Positions 49,935 through 62,248 of a stretch of DNA of 64,000 bases are shown here, piece by piece. A model generated the notes under the pieces. The model was not told the DNA's origin. It ran no database searches and was given only the letters and a program-made list of their open reading frames with translations. Numbering within the stretch: position 1 is the stretch's first letter; each line of letters opens with the position of its first letter. This stretch comes from Fennellomyces sp. T-0311. Taxonomy: Eukaryota; Mucoromycota; Mucoromycetes; Mucorales; Lichtheimiaceae. The DNA lies in the NCBI GenBank assembly GCA_025266875.1, contig JALLLT010000068.1, positions 62,001 through 126,000 of the forward strand, written 5' to 3'. Position numbers and translations under genes: made by a program.

Positions 49935-50198
49935 CTAACTGAAGCAAGGTCACAGATCACGTGATTTACTGCGACTAGGCAATCAGGTCGAGATTTATTC
50001 GCAGCACTTGGTTGAAAACAGGCTACAGGCTTACAGAAGCAAAGTGCATGAAAGGTATGTTTTAGTAAGCAGAACGTTTAGCAATATTCGAACCTGATAA
50101 ACTCAATAAGTAACGTTACGTACGTGTGCGCTTGCCTGCCCCTCTGGATACTAAACGCAATATAACGGTAAGCACTGCGATGGTTAAAAGTGGTTACA

Positions 50199-50279
50199 GC
50201 GGTCAAACATAAGCTTTTTAACCACTTGTACTACCATTTTTAGTAACTCAAGCGGTTAAAAAGCTTATGTTTAACCACT
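50199..50279. repeat. Foldback inverted repeat (hairpin), about 33-base arms
   Basis: The left arm, about 50199-50232 (caaacataagctttttaacc and onward), pairs with the right arm, about 50246-50279, with only a few mismatches, leaving a loop of about 13 bases. The core aaacataagctttttaacc is exactly complementary. It is followed by short attcacc direct repeats. Confidence 0.8.
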
Positions 50280-50331
50280 TCGAAAAATTATTCACCAAAA
50301 TTCACCCAAAAATTTTTTGCAGTGATATATT

Positions 50332-50445
50332 CTTACTCCTGCTATATCCGTTGTCATTACAGCATCAACAACTGTACAGTAAAGCATTATCTTATCTTGG
50401 TCTCGCCATTTCGAAAGCCTTCTAGTTCAACGATACCACGCGTTG
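50332..50445 (+). repeat. Dispersed repeat, copy B
   Basis: The two blocks match copy A at 34101-34440 (gctatatccgttgtcattac and catttcgaaagccttct), with about 40 bases between them here. It starts about 50 bases after the foldback repeat, so both may belong to one decayed element. Confidence 0.6.
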
Positions 50446-51593
50446 TAAGGGCTCGTTTTGTTTGGATGGCTACATGCATTATAGAGATATGCGAGAACTA
50501 AGAAGCGTTTCTCTATGTAGGCGGCGCATTATGGATATCTTATTTCGGCGACACACAAATCGTGAAAAACATTCTTAATACGACGACTCGTATATGACAT
50601 GATAAACTTGAATTATCTGCTTTAAAATAGAAAATGGGCGCGATGTCTCATTTCTTCTTATATCAGTTATGAAGGATACATGAACATGTGTTTGCTAGAC
50701 CACAAAATAGCAATATGGAATTATCGGTTTTGCTACGTATTGCTACGTGACAAAGATCACACGATATCGATCTGCTGATCAAGACGTATGCTTGCGGCGT
50801 ACATCCAAGGAAAATTTAAGCAGCTCCTGCTTCTGTAGAGAGTATACTATATCGGATAACTTTTTTGAGTAAGAGGATAGTGTATACGGACAAGCTATGC
50901 GTCCTGTGAGTGTTGTGGAAGTCTAATACGTACGATGTATGAGCGTTATTTGATTCCAGTCTAAGCAGAACTGATAGACAATGTGCATGAGAAACGTACG
51001 ACAGAGCTACCATCATCAAGAGCCTCACTCATGGCTTAATAGCTTATAATAAGCCTACAATAACTAGCTTCATACGATCCAATCCGTTCAACACGTGTAA
51101 TTTGTACAAAAAGATATGGCAATGTAAAAGTGTATATGGTCGAAAAAAGCTATTACGCGCAGAAACGCCTTACATAGTAAACTAAGAATAAAATGATGTT
51201 AACCTGAATAACTATGTTGTGAGCGATATCCAGTTTACAACAATCACCGACGAACTTGACCTAATAGATCTGGTAAGTACTAACGATCAGAAAGAGTGCT
51301 TATCTCATGACCGCCGCAAGCGGCGCAAACATTTGGACCAGTGGACTGAAAAACGCGGATTCATGGATGGCAGGACACACCCCTTCACCCAGAAAACGAA
51401 TGAGCGCTGAGATAGCACAAAGAAAAATGTATGTTACTTTGAACAAGAATCTGCGTGCTTTAAAAAATACAGGTATTCAGCTAACTAAACTCTTTTTTCT
51501 CCAGCTTCAAGCTTGTTGGGGCAGTGAACGAGAGCACGAGCTGCACAGAAGGGATTTCATGTTGGGATTGATTTGATATGGGTCTTGTGGGCT

Positions 51594-52187
51594 TCACCTG
51601 AACGCGGGCAGCGATGTGTTGTCCTTTGAAATAGCGATGAACAGCCCTCTAATTGCGATGTTGAAGGCCGCAGCGCCATCTCTTCCATAGGTACTGTTTC
51701 GATGGCAAGGGCAACGGACGTTCGTACACCTCAGTGCGCCATTTACTGTCTTCAGTTCGCCTCCTCGACGGTACTTATGCAGCTTCATTGGGCTCAAGCA
51801 TACGGGACATGCGTGTTTCTTTTTGCTGTTCAGGATTTGTGCAAGAGTTGTCGATGTTTGGGTTGCTTCGAGACCGCTTCTCTTCAAAGCTTTCATGATT
51901 TTCGTGAGGTTCTCTCTCCCCAAAATGCGCTCTATCAGGTGCCCGGTGGCGTCCTCAAGCCGTTTTGCAGAAAGTTGCATGGTGTTGATTTGAAGATTGC
52001 TGGCAAAAAAGAAGCGAGTTGCACCGTAGTTAGCATCTATTATGGTGAATGGAGTGGAAAAAAGAGGGAGGAACATGGTAAAGTTGTGTTTTTCCCATCC
52101 TCTTGTTTTTTCTTCGCTGCAACTCTGACACAACTTTCTGGCGTTCATTCTCAAATCCAACCCTGCAATGCTTACTTCGGCTGTCAA
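51594..52187 (-). pseudogene. TnpB/Fanzor-like C-terminal fragment (zinc ribbon and RuvC-III motif)
   Basis: A minus-strand frame of 197 codons ends with a pattern typical of IS605 TnpB and its eukaryotic relatives, the Fanzors: a CPVC pair, then 24 residues later CTNVRCPC, then YGRDGAAAFNIAIRGL, matching the 'RD.NAA.NI' block that supplies the last RuvC aspartate. An upstream helical stretch (HLIERILGRENLTKIMKALK) is compatible. The frame before about codon 80 is doubtful: an intron (about 52018-52042, gtgcaactcg...gccag) may join an upstream exon. I found no clear RuvC-I or RuvC-II segment in the 1.4 kb upstream, so the gene looks truncated or decayed. The fragment lies in a repeat-rich tract without genes, as expected for an old transposon. 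The tail itself has no stop or frameshift. Confidence 0.6.
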
Positions 52188-53627
52188 CCGATGGGATCGT
52201 TACACAGTGCGTACCATTGTCTTCATGCAGCTACCCTTTGCTTGCTTCCAGAATTGACGACCGCCTTTCCCTATATCACACACCACCTCTGCTCTTTCCG
52301 CATCAGCGATACCCCATGATGTCGTGTATACGCAACAGCATCCCGTACCCCACAGAACAGTATACCACCGCTTCCCATTGATTGATTGTAACTTTTTCTA
52401 TCAGCAGTCCCTATCACTTCCTTTTCTATGCAAGAAAAGTCATATCTCCTACCGCAGCTGGGCAGTAGCTTATGCGGGGCAGTACAATAGAGAATAACGA
52501 CATGGATGAAACGAGGAACTCACTAGCTCATACGAAGACTCCATTCAACGATTTCCTCATCTGGCTTGATCTCAGCTATGCAGATTCACCGACTCCACCC
52601 AGCCAGCACTTTCGAGGACGGATCCCCTCCTTCTCGTTCTTTCTCCTTCACAAGATTCACCAAACTTACACTCTTAATTTTAACCCCCTGACACACATAC
52701 TTTTTACTCTACTTTTATTAGAGATCGGGCAGAGCGGGAATACGAATAGCGATGTGCTTCAAGCTTATTATTTTTATAAAAAGACAATAAAAATATTGAG
52801 TTTGATGCAGACAGACAGATTCCTAAAGATGCGCTTTTCAAACTCCGTATAGAACGCCTAAAAAAAGAAACATTAGCTACGAATTTAATTGGCTAGAGAG
52901 GAACCGCATGAAAAGTTCAATGTGAAACTTGCTGGTGAACGATACAGATATTGCCTCTGTAGCTCAGCGTGTATATCGAGATATGCGATATGCCATGCTG
53001 TTACATCGATAGTGGTTCATTTCCTGTTTGCGTACTGTCGCCATAGATGCATACTAACTGGAACTGAAGCCCCTTTTATCATTGACGACATCGATGTGTG
53101 CCTATGTCTCAGATCCATCCGTTGTACATGGACACGCTCTCATATAGCTGTCCAAAGACGATGACCAGATCCTCCTCACTACCTGCGCCCGACACGCCTC
53201 ATGCGGTGGATAAAGGACCAAGCTAAAATATGCTGGATCATCAGTGAATACCAGATGGTTTTGGCTTTTGCGTGGGTTTGAATCGCTCTCGATTCTAGTG
53301 CACATTTCTGACTTCAGCTGCTATCGGAACTGAATACTGTACATTGAAGACATCATTTGTGAAACCTCCATTAGGCGAGGGTCCATATCCGGTTATCAGC
53401 ACAAGATACCGTGTTTGAGGTCCATTGTTCTGCTCTTTACAACGGAGCAGCTGAAGCAAAGGAGCCATTTGTTCGTGTTATCATGGCATAACATATGCAT
53501 CATGTGAGCACCATTTACTGCGGCTTAAAATGCTGCGGTTGCCGTGTGTGGCTTAAATGACTGTCAATCGCCTGGCGGAACACTTCTTGCTTCTCTCTCC
53601 GAACCCTCTTTTTTTCTTAAGACTACA
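52188..53627. other. Gene-poor tract with scattered coding remnants
   Basis: A plus-strand segment at about 52786-52896 reads IPKDALFKLRIERLKKETLA then stops, protein-like but unassigned. The segments may be remains of mobile elements next to the Fanzor-like fragment. The last few hundred bases should include the RRN3 promoter. Confidence 0.4.
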
Positions 53628-56004
53628 ATGCCGATCGTAATGGATACCAACCGGGGATCGGAGGCTGATGAGGCGTCGTTGGAAAGCCTTAGCCCGACAA
53701 AGCTGAATAACAACAAAATGATCATGAAGACGTTTCTTATGGGAGCGTTGCAAGAAAAAGAGCAGGTAATTGATCACTTTACATAACCTTTTATCCCTTT
53801 CCTTTCTTGGCCTTGTTTTGCTTCGACCGAAGGAGGGGGCGAGCCGGAACTGAGGAGAACTATGCTCATGATCACACATATACACACTTTCAAAAAGATT
53901 CAACCGAAAATATAAGCGAATGGTACATGTTCTGAAAGGACATTCAAGGAGAAAAAGGGGATGGCCTCGCTTATGTGTAAAAGAAAAAAGTGTGAAAAGG
54001 AATTGACGGAATCGCTCTCGCTCCTTCTTCCAACTTTTCTCTTTTGGTCCCACTGAAGCGATTGGCTCTAACCAAAACCACTCAAAAAAGGGTCAGCCCA
54101 AGCGCTACGAGGAGCTGATCAGTCTGCTTATGACGGGACCTAGCCAAGCCAACGCACCATCCACCTTGAAACTGTATCTGTGGATCCTGGTCCTCTCGGA
54201 AAGTGTTTCGCAACTCGATCGATCGTGCGCCACACTGGTCGAGGCGATTCTGCACGTTGATTGGGCATTCCGGGAAGCCAAGTTTGCGGATGCGTATGTG
54301 GCGTTTTTGCAGAACTTGGTATCTGCTCATGCATTCTACGTGGTGCCTGTTATGCACGCGTTCGTCAAAGGATTCCGCTATCGTAAGTGAAAAGACCTTG
54401 GGGCATGTAATGGCAAAAATGGCTGATTGTACGATTAGGTGAGGTTGTGCCTGCATACGCCACAGTGTCGCGCTCGGATGTCTACTTGCGAAACCATGCG
54501 GCATTGCAAGCCATTCTGAAGCTTATTCCCATGAGTGCAAAGTCCCTGGTCGATGTCATCAGCATGTACATCCCCAAAGAACGAGAGAGCAGTGCGTGCC
54601 ACGCAGCATACATTAGCAACGCTCTCCAAGTCACCAACTACGTGACATATCTGCGCAAACAGATTATGGAGCTGATCGTTACCCATATGATCCACTTCGA
54701 TGTAAGCCATATGCCCTTCCCCCCCTTTTTTTCTTGCAGAATCGCATTAACCTATCCATATGCAGGCTCATATTCAAATTGAACTCGACGAGCTGGAGGA
54801 TGAGGTAGAGCTGCAAGAGCTGACGCTGGATTTCGATGCGGACTATGCTTCAGACGACAGCGATGACGAAGACGAGTCAGACGAAGAAGGAAATGATGAC
54901 GCCGACGACAGCTATGCCCCTGACGATGACGACAGTGATGCCGAAACCGAAAAGAAGGTTTCGGAAGACAAACGCAAGCTGAAAATCGAGTCAATGACGC
55001 GCAAACTCGATGGAATGATGCTACTCCTATTGCGCTATTTATCCAACCTTGCGTCGGATGACAAGGCCACGCGTAGCGAGAGAGAAGACATGTTCAATAC
55101 ACTGCTTTCAATCTTTGACAGCACTGTGGTCAAGACCCTCAAGGCGCGTTACACGCAGTTCCTCGTGTTCTACTACTGCTCGATTGATGTGAGCACATAC
55201 CCGGAGGTCTTTCTAAATCACCTGCTTGATCACATGAGGGATCCGTCTCGTCCTGGTATCACCCGCATCTCCTGCGCCATGTACATTGCTTCGTACGTCG
55301 CCCGCGCCAGTTTCCTCGATGTCAGCAGCATCCAGCGTGCAGTCAACGTCCTCAGCATCTGGTGCAATGAGTATGCGGACCATCACGAGTTTCCGGACAC
55401 GCAGCCAGACGCATCCAAGTACGACACCTTCTATGCGGCGATGCAGGCCATCATGTATATCTTTTGCTTCCGCTGGCGTGAACTTGTGGTCGAGGATGGG
55501 CTGGATGACCTGGTGGAGACCGAGGAGGTCCAGGAAAGCGTTTTGTTGGACACTACGCCAATGATTACGATTGGTAATGCCGGCGACGTGACAAGGAACT
55601 GGTGCGTTGGTCTCAAGAACTTGCCACGACTGATCTCGAGCCGTCTCAACCCGCTCAAGGTGTGCTCCCAGCTAGTTGTCAACCAGTTTGCGCATGTCGC
55701 ACGCACTACCAACTTTTTGTACGTCCACCCGATCATCCAGAAAAACAAGCGGATCGTCATCGCCGGTATGGGCCATACCAATCTGCAAGCCGTGCAGTCA
55801 TTCTTCCCCTTCGATCCCTACAAGTTGAAGACGAGCAGCCACTTTATCGAGAACATCTACTCTGTATGGCGAGGCGATAATGACGATGAGTCGAGCGACG
55901 AGTCGAGCGATGAAGAGGACTCGAGTGACGATGAGGAGGATGAACGAGTAACGAACAGCATGTCTGCAATGAGTATCAGCCCTAGCCCACACATGCTTGT
56001 ATAA
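53628..56004 (+). CDS. RRN3: RNA polymerase I initiation factor RRN3 (TIF-IA)
   Basis: RRN3 binds Pol I and links it to the promoter-bound core factor for rRNA transcription. I read four exons, 53628-53765, 54091-54382, 54439-54701 and 54766-56004, in phase, giving 643 residues. Typical segments are KRYEELISLLMTGP, LKLYLWILVLSESVSQLD, HAFVKGFRYR, KRKLKIES with the preceding acidic region (about 50 mostly Asp/Glu/Ser residues, coding 54834-54960), the HEAT-like ISCAMYIASYVARASFLDV and the LNPLKVCSQLVVNQFAHVAR block near the C-terminus, followed by FLYVHPIIQKNKR. A second acidic/Ser tail ends the protein. Intron 1 (325 bases) is several times longer than the others here. TOR and nutrient kinases phosphorylate RRN3 in other fungi; sites cannot be placed here. 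Confidence 0.92.
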
Positions 56005-56163
56005 CTTCCTGTCCGTCTTACCTTTACACCTCACCGTCCGTTCTGTCCCCATCCTTCATGTACAAACATACCATCTGTTCATCATATGCATGTCCTTTTT
56101 ATTTTAACCCCTCCACGCTTACGCATACTCTCAACTCGCCACATTAATAAAACAATTTTACAA

Positions 56164-56943
56164 TCAATAGCTCTTGTCTACCGAAGGCCGCATCGAATTG
56201 CTGGTGCGCCAGCCAATGGATGCAGGTCTTAATACCAGAGTGAGGATGAGAATAACCAGCACCGTGACGATAAAGATGAAGAATGCGTTACGCGACCGCC
56301 GCTTCCATAACAGATCGACCGTCTGACTGCCTGGATGCTGACGCTGAGGTGGCACATATAACGCACCGACGATCCACAGCGGTGGAAACAGGAACCCGAA
56401 TGCAAAATACAAGAACGAACGTCGACACGTCGGCTTCTCACCACTCTGCTTTGAATTGTCATCCTCGTCGATCTTTTCGTGCAACCGTTCCTGCCAGCCT
56501 CGCTGTGGTTCCTGCTGGTCTTTCCAGGTGTCGTGTCGATTGGACAATCCTTGTTCTCGGATGGTCTGCAGTAAGCCCATTCGCGCCTCGTTCCGCTGTT
56601 GCTTGGCAAAGGACGCGGACGGACATGGCAGAATATCGATTTGGTCTGGGCATGGGGCTTGTACTTTGACATGATCGATGCGTGGCAAGGTGGGAGTGTC
56701 TGCCGGCGATGGCCCAGGCGATGTGTCTTTGCGGATACGCCGCATGTGTGTATACTGAGGATCGAACATGGCCTCCCACTCGTCACGGTCGGCGGTGTTG
56801 TTATGCGGGGCCACGATGGATGTGGACGACAGCGTCATGTTTGCGGTGGACGAGGTCGGGGTGAATGGCGGTGTCATTTTGCTACGCTGGGTATCATTCA
56901 TAATCACAGTGCAGAAAAGTAGGAAAGGCGAAAAAGAAAGCAA
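56164..56943 (-). CDS. Unknown membrane protein with two C-terminal transmembrane segments
   Basis: This single-exon frame of 259 codons gives a more likely start at the second Met (MNDTQRSKMTPPFTP, 56901). Residues up to about 170 are polar, Ser/Pro/Thr-rich and probably disordered, with a positive spacer (MFDPQYTHMRRIRKD). Two hydrophobic stretches follow: RRSFLYFAFGFLFPPLWIVG and NAFFIFIVTVLVILILTLVL, separated by about 25 polar residues. This hairpin suggests an anchored protein with the N-terminus in the cytosol. It converges with RRN3, with 159 bases between stops. No domain was recognised; many fungi have similar short serine-rich proteins with C-terminal membrane hairpins. Confidence 0.65.
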   Translation of the reverse strand: MLSFSPFLLFCTVIMNDTQRSKMTPPFTPTSSTANMTLSSTSIVAPHNNTADRDEWEAMFDPQYTHMRRIRKDTSPGPSPADTPTLPRIDHVKVQAPCPDQIDILPCPSASFAKQQRNEARMGLLQTIREQGLSNRHDTWKDQQEPQRGWQERLHEKIDEDDNSKQSGEKPTCRRSFLYFAFGFLFPPLWIVGALYVPPQRQHPGSQTVDLLWKRRSRNAFFIFIVTVLVILILTLVLRPASIGWRTSNSMRPSVDKSY

Positions 56944-57036
56944 AAATAAATCTACGTGTCGATGTGTTTGTTCACGATCCTTGGCTCTCTTTCTTTTTGC
57001 ACGGAAATTATTTTCATTTCATCTATTATACATTTA

Positions 57037-58143
57037 CTACAAATGCTTGTAATGCACTTCGGAACACCCCCGTAGCTGCTCTGCTGCTTGTTCCGCCGTG
57101 ATATCGCGTTGTGGCTCGCCCAGCATTTCGAATCTTATGCATTGCGCGTTTTTTAATGCCAGTTGTTCCGCAACACGAAACAAGGTTACCACTTACCCCA
57201 CAAGGAATTTCCGCACCGTGGCACTGCGCAGTAGCGGTGGATAAAAGTGTAAATGCAAATGGGCATAGTCGTGGTTGTCACGCACCGGCGCTTGATGAAT
57301 CCCCATCGAGTACGGGAAGGGACATTCAAACAGATTGTCATAGCGACAAGTGATGCGTCGCAACATGTCCGCCAGTCCATTCTGTTGTTCCAAAGTCAAT
57401 TTCGGCAAGCTAGCGACATGCTTCTTTGGCAACACAAGCACTTCGAATGGCCACACAGCCCAGAACGGCACTACGCACACAAAGGTATCGTTTTCGATCA
57501 CCACACGTTCCTTTTCCTGCAGCTCCCGCTTGGTATAGTCGCATAGCAAACAATGACCGTTGTGGGTTTCGCGGTAAGCGAGCAACGAATCGAACTCTCG
57601 CTGTGGTTCACCTGGCACACGCTCCAAACACCACATTTGACCGTGTGGGTGGGGGTTGGAGCATCCCATGGCCGATCCCTTGTTTTCAAAGATCTGTACA
57701 TAATTGATAAAGTCTTTCGTGGACATTTCGCGATACGCTTCGGTCCACTGCTGAATAATCTTTTTGATATCGTCGGTGGTCATTTCTGCCATCGTTAGAT
57801 CGTGTCGCGGTGAAAAACAGATCACATGGCACTCGCCTCGTGCGCTTTGGATGCGTAATAGATCGTCTTCTTGAGCATCATCAGTGCTTGGTTGATCGTC
57901 TTGAACTGCCGCGAAGTCATTTGGGAACATGAACGTTGACGTGTATTTAGGATTAACATCACCATGCGCACGCTTGTTTCCAGGACAAAGATAGCATTGA
58001 GGATCATATTGTGGCCTTACTTCTGGATTCGGTTTCTCCTGTTGGCCTTGCCACGGTCGTTTATTTCTATGGGGAGAAACAAGGATCCAGCACCGGGTCA
58101 ATGGGTTATATCGTCGATGTGAGTGGCTGTTGTAGTCGAACAT
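57037..58143 (-). CDS. GAL7: Galactose-1-phosphate uridylyltransferase (GAL7/GALT)
   Basis: The enzyme exchanges UMP between UDP-glucose and galactose-1-phosphate in the Leloir pathway. Exon 1 (58143-57197) and a short exon 2 (57133-57037) join in phase over a 63-base intron, for 347 residues. Markers are [20 protein letters not shown] at the start, the zinc-binding CYLCPGNKR, and the catalytic HPH in [13 protein letters not shown], where the middle His is the nucleophile. Further downstream is [20 protein letters not shown]. The final exon encodes [20 protein letters not shown] and ends HYKHL. No other GAL genes are next to it, unlike the clusters of some yeasts. The length is slightly below the roughly 370 of other fungi. 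Confidence 0.94.
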
Positions 58144-58165
58144 TTGTGATTAGATTAATAAGTAT

Positions 58166-58360
58166 TTAGTAAAAGAAAAAGAAGGAAGAGCAAATAAGAT
58201 TTGGGGGAGCTCCACGGATTACAAGCTTATGTAAACGCGGGGGTTTCACAGGTCTCTCTTCAGCTTGCACAGGGTGTATCACGTCCTGTTTTCCCCAGTT
58301 GTCCACGGCAGATTGTTTTACCATCTTCACCTGAACCCCATTTCTTATGCTAAAGTACAT
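58166..58360 (-). CDS. Doubtful small frame upstream of GAL7
   Basis: A 64-codon frame (MYFSIRNGVQVKMVKQSAVD, then KPPRLHKLVIRGAPPNL) lies just upstream of GAL7 in the same orientation. The composition is protein-like but no domain is seen. It may be the 5' part of an upstream exon or a chance frame. Confidence 0.25.
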   Translation of the reverse strand: MYFSIRNGVQVKMVKQSAVDNWGKQDVIHPVQAEERPVKPPRLHKLVIRGAPPNLICSSFFFFY

Positions 58361-61300
58361 ATGGTACTCAATTTCGTGTCACACAAATTTGAATTTAGCG
58401 CTGACTAGTTTTCAGTCATGGCCGGGGTCCACCTACCCTTTACCTTAACCTCGGGTAGCCGTTTGCCTACTACGCAATAGTAAACAGTATTGATTAAATT
58501 ACAGCTTTTTAGCTTGTCTCCTATGTATCTAATATCTGTTTAGTATCGATTCTTTTTATTTCATTTTGCCTGGCCGTTCTGTCAGGATTTTTATCTACTA
58601 AGGATGGCACGACTGCATCGCGACAATAATACAGCCCTGAAACTAATACATATTTAAGCAAGTCAAACATGCTAAGATTTCCAATCATTCTGAGAATTAC
58701 CCGCTATGTACTGAAAACCGTTTTTTAAAGTGAGTTGAGCTGTGGTAGCAGAGGCATTATTTATTATTTTTTTTAGAATTAGCGCTGAAGACGGCTGACT
58801 TCTTCCTTGCTAATTTATCATATGCTCTAAAAAAGTACGTTACGAATTGTCAACCCTACTGTTAAGCGCTGTCAAATGCTGTCAAATGCTGTCTTGTTTC
58901 TCCCCTGGTCTCGAAATCAAGTGTTATTCCATCCTTTGTTCTCGGCTTTGAGCACTTGAACAGGAAATACTAGACTGCTGTTAGCTAATACGGAACGTGT
59001 AGACATCTGTGCCCGTCGAGAATTCAAGTTCAATCATTTTTGAAACCACTGTTGCCTTTAATTGTACTGGTATAAACGAAGCCGAAAAAGCTAGCTGGTA
59101 CTTTAGCAAATGACTTAATGTGGTTCATCTATAACCTCATGTTAGCGAGCATGTTAGACTTGCTCATAAACACTGTCCATTAATGTGCCACAGTGACAGA
59201 AACACAGCCTGTTTCTAGCAAAAGTCTGTAAAAAGACCGATCACATAAGCACGAAAATTTGTCGATAATCACATGCCGAGAATAATTGATAACATGATTA
59301 AGTTTTTTTGCAAAATAGAGGAGGTCTTTCAATTAAAAGCTATATAACCCGACTCCCTTCTTGAGAGTAGTTACCTATTTTTCAACAGTTTTTCTAAAAA
59401 AAAAGTGATCTGAGTACCATTCGTGGACTCTCCTTTGTTTAGCTAGTTTATTTTTGAAACGCTCGTCACATTACGCGTTGGGCATGTATATACCTAAATT
59501 ACGCGTGAGATGCAGACCGTGAGTAATTGCTAACCTATAACGTAAGACATATCGCAGTTCTCAACGAATTCTACAAAATTGATCTGTGAGTGTACTGTTA
59601 AAGCAGTAAGCATACATTTTACCGCTTGTAATACTATCTATGCTTTAAATAGTAAAACTAACTTGAACAACTGTCTGAATAACTTACGAATTTAAGGGTG
59701 GACGATATTTGTTCAAAGCGTACAAATATATGTTGCAAGTGAAATCTGACATAGGTTGTTTCATAAGTATTTCTTTCTATAAAGAGAGATAAAAAAAGCC
59801 GAGTTATACAAAGTACAGGATGTAGATGTCCGTACACCCCAGTTTTGATATCATTATCTGTCGTCATGAATACTTGACTACTTTAGATGTTTGGATCGAT
59901 TGTGAATACTCTTTATTTTTACTCCCTCTTTTTCATATCTTGATTGTTTCTAGATTATTGGTACCCAACATCTTGAATATCATCTTTTCTAAGTTTCTTT
60001 ATATATAGTACATACTAGAGCAGTGAGATTGGGCAGCCTTGTCCAGTACGTAAACCTTTTGATGATCAATTTTAAAGTGCTTGTATGACATCTGGCTCCT
60101 ATGATTGAAACTTTTAGTTAAACCGCAGAAGGGCTCCGTGAACAAGTGCCACGTTAAAATCATCGTCATTGTTAGAACCATTTACAAACAGTCGATTGGT
60201 ATTGCTATGATTTCACACATTAGGCACAATTTAACTCTGGGTATGGCCGTTAGCCAATTATTAGCATCCATTGTCTAATTGTTATCATGATAGCATTATC
60301 ATGACACAGTCGAGAATTTCAAAGCAATAACTGCCATCGAGTAGTTGGTGGCCTAGTCAAAATAATAAATTACTTGTTCGTGTTAGGGACTTTAACATCA
60401 AAGACTTCACTGTGGTTTGTCATATGCCAAAGTCAATCAGAGATAGGATAACTGCCCTGAACAGGTCCTTCTCCGCCATATCCTTCCATGACATCGACGG
60501 TAGTCATATGTATTTTTGCATACTTTCAGTGGTCTTACTGACTTTTTGAGACAAAACCGAAGTACTGGAGTATCGAAAAGAGACAATAAAAGCTAATGAG
60601 ACTCAGCAAACTGTAGGTTATTGATAAAGTGCTCGCTCTATTTTTATTGAATGCTTACCGTGGGTGGAACTTCTTATTACCGAATTATCCAAGATCATAT
60701 TATAATTATACCTGTATATCCGTTACGTATGTCATGTTGGATACAGCACTCTTTTCAAACCTATTGAGCTTATATATGGTAAGAACCGACTTGTGCACAA
60801 GCAATTCTGGTGTTCTTGCGATCCCAAATTTTCAGCAAGACTGTACTTGCTTGTTCTGCTATATCAGTAGTATTTTGACTATCTTTGTGGAAGTGCCTAC
60901 GCAGCTTTCTCCAGTTTTACAGCTTCCACCTTGATTTAATACTTCGCCTTATAGAGCCTTATAAAGGGTTTGTGAGCTTTTTCACGTGCGTGCACTTCTC
61001 ACATTGCTTCGCGTAACATGCTAATCATCCGTTACATGACGATCCAACCGCTTCAAAGCCTGACTGGATGTGATCGAAAGCCTTGATGTCAGTAGTTTTT
61101 TGAAATTTCTTAACAAGCTGTACTAAGCTCGTCCGACCTAAAATCGAGACTGTCAGAGACACCTTTGATTCTGGACGTCTTGATACCACTTTCTTTGGCC
61201 CACTTTCCAGAGGTTGGCTTTGGCAAGTCTCGGCACTGTGGATTTTAATGATCTTACATGGTCCCGTGTCGAACATTGCATCTTTCAACAACGTTAATAT

Positions 61301-62188
61301 TTTGACAAAATATTTGCCGGTTCCATGTGTACTGGCAGACGAGTATGTTAAATTGGTGCGAAACACTAAGGTACACATACTTGTAACTCACTGACACTTC
61401 ACGATATATATGAACGATTTTTACTTATAAGCATATTTCCATTACGCACATTACCTTACCTTTTTAAGCTTCAACTTTTATTTCTCTTTTTGAGCTTTTA
61501 TATTTCAAACTATGTGATATACTTGTTGATACGCATAGTGTTGGCGCCGTTTTGAGTCTGGTGTACAGTCGTCGGTTGTTGTGTAAGTCGGTAGTTGAGT
61601 ACACCAAAGTAGAGTGAGCACCAGCAACAATATCGTTTGTTACGGATGTTTGTATAAAGGGATCCTAAAGAGGATTGAGGATTGAAAATAGAAAATGGGT
61701 AGTAAAGCAAATTGTCTTTATTGCTTGATCGATAAACAGTAATCCTAATTGCAGGACACTAAACAACACTGATAACTATAAAGTATTTAGGTTGGGGTGT
61801 TGATAAATGTAATCAATTGACCAATGTTTATTTAATGAAAAGCGCTTCTTATTTATATCTTTCGATACAATGGCGCAGCACTAGCTATTCTAGCTGTGAT
61901 AGGTGCGTACGGTAACCAATTGATGATGGTGTAGTTGCCGCAGCAGTGGAGGTAAAGGTGATTGGTGTTGTTAATGCAGGCTAATTGCTGGCTAGTGGTG
62001 GTGCAGCTGCCGCAGTAGTTGAGATATAGAGTGCCGCAGCAAAGAAGATTCTGGCTACTGGGCTACTCTATTGGGTAATTGTGGGTGTTTGAGGTACTTG
62101 TGGGTTTCGGGTTTTATATTATTTATTGTTTTTGGTTTTTGTACATCTTTTTTAATACTGATAATGATAATATATATGATATGATAAT

Positions 62189-62189
<1 letters not shown>
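58361..62189. other. AT-rich gene desert
   Basis: I see no supported gene in 3.8 kb. Frames such as minus 61025-61378 (117 codons) and plus 60629-60934 (101 codons) have no recognisable domain. A tract at about 61915-62040 is rich in cagcag/gtggtg and may be a decayed low-complexity coding segment. Confidence 0.55.

Positions 62190-62243
<54 letters not shown>
62190..62243. repeat. (GA)n microsatellite
   Basis: About 26 uninterrupted ga units, followed by a gaaaggg degenerate end. Frames across it are artefacts of the repeat. Confidence 0.95.

Positions 62244-62248
<5 letters not shown>

Noticed and set aside
51702..52319. A 205-codon plus-strand frame opposite the Fanzor-like fragment.
   Set aside because: It is antisense to the zinc-ribbon frame, with cysteine-rich and low-sense composition; treated as a shadow.
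53440..53490. AKEPFVR in a plus-strand frame, like the EPFVR segment of CotH proteins.
   Set aside because: The match is only a few residues and the flanks have stops and no further CotH blocks.
61025..61378. A 117-codon minus-strand frame in the right-hand gene desert.
   Set aside because: No domain, splice partner or repeat relation could be seen; length alone is not enough.
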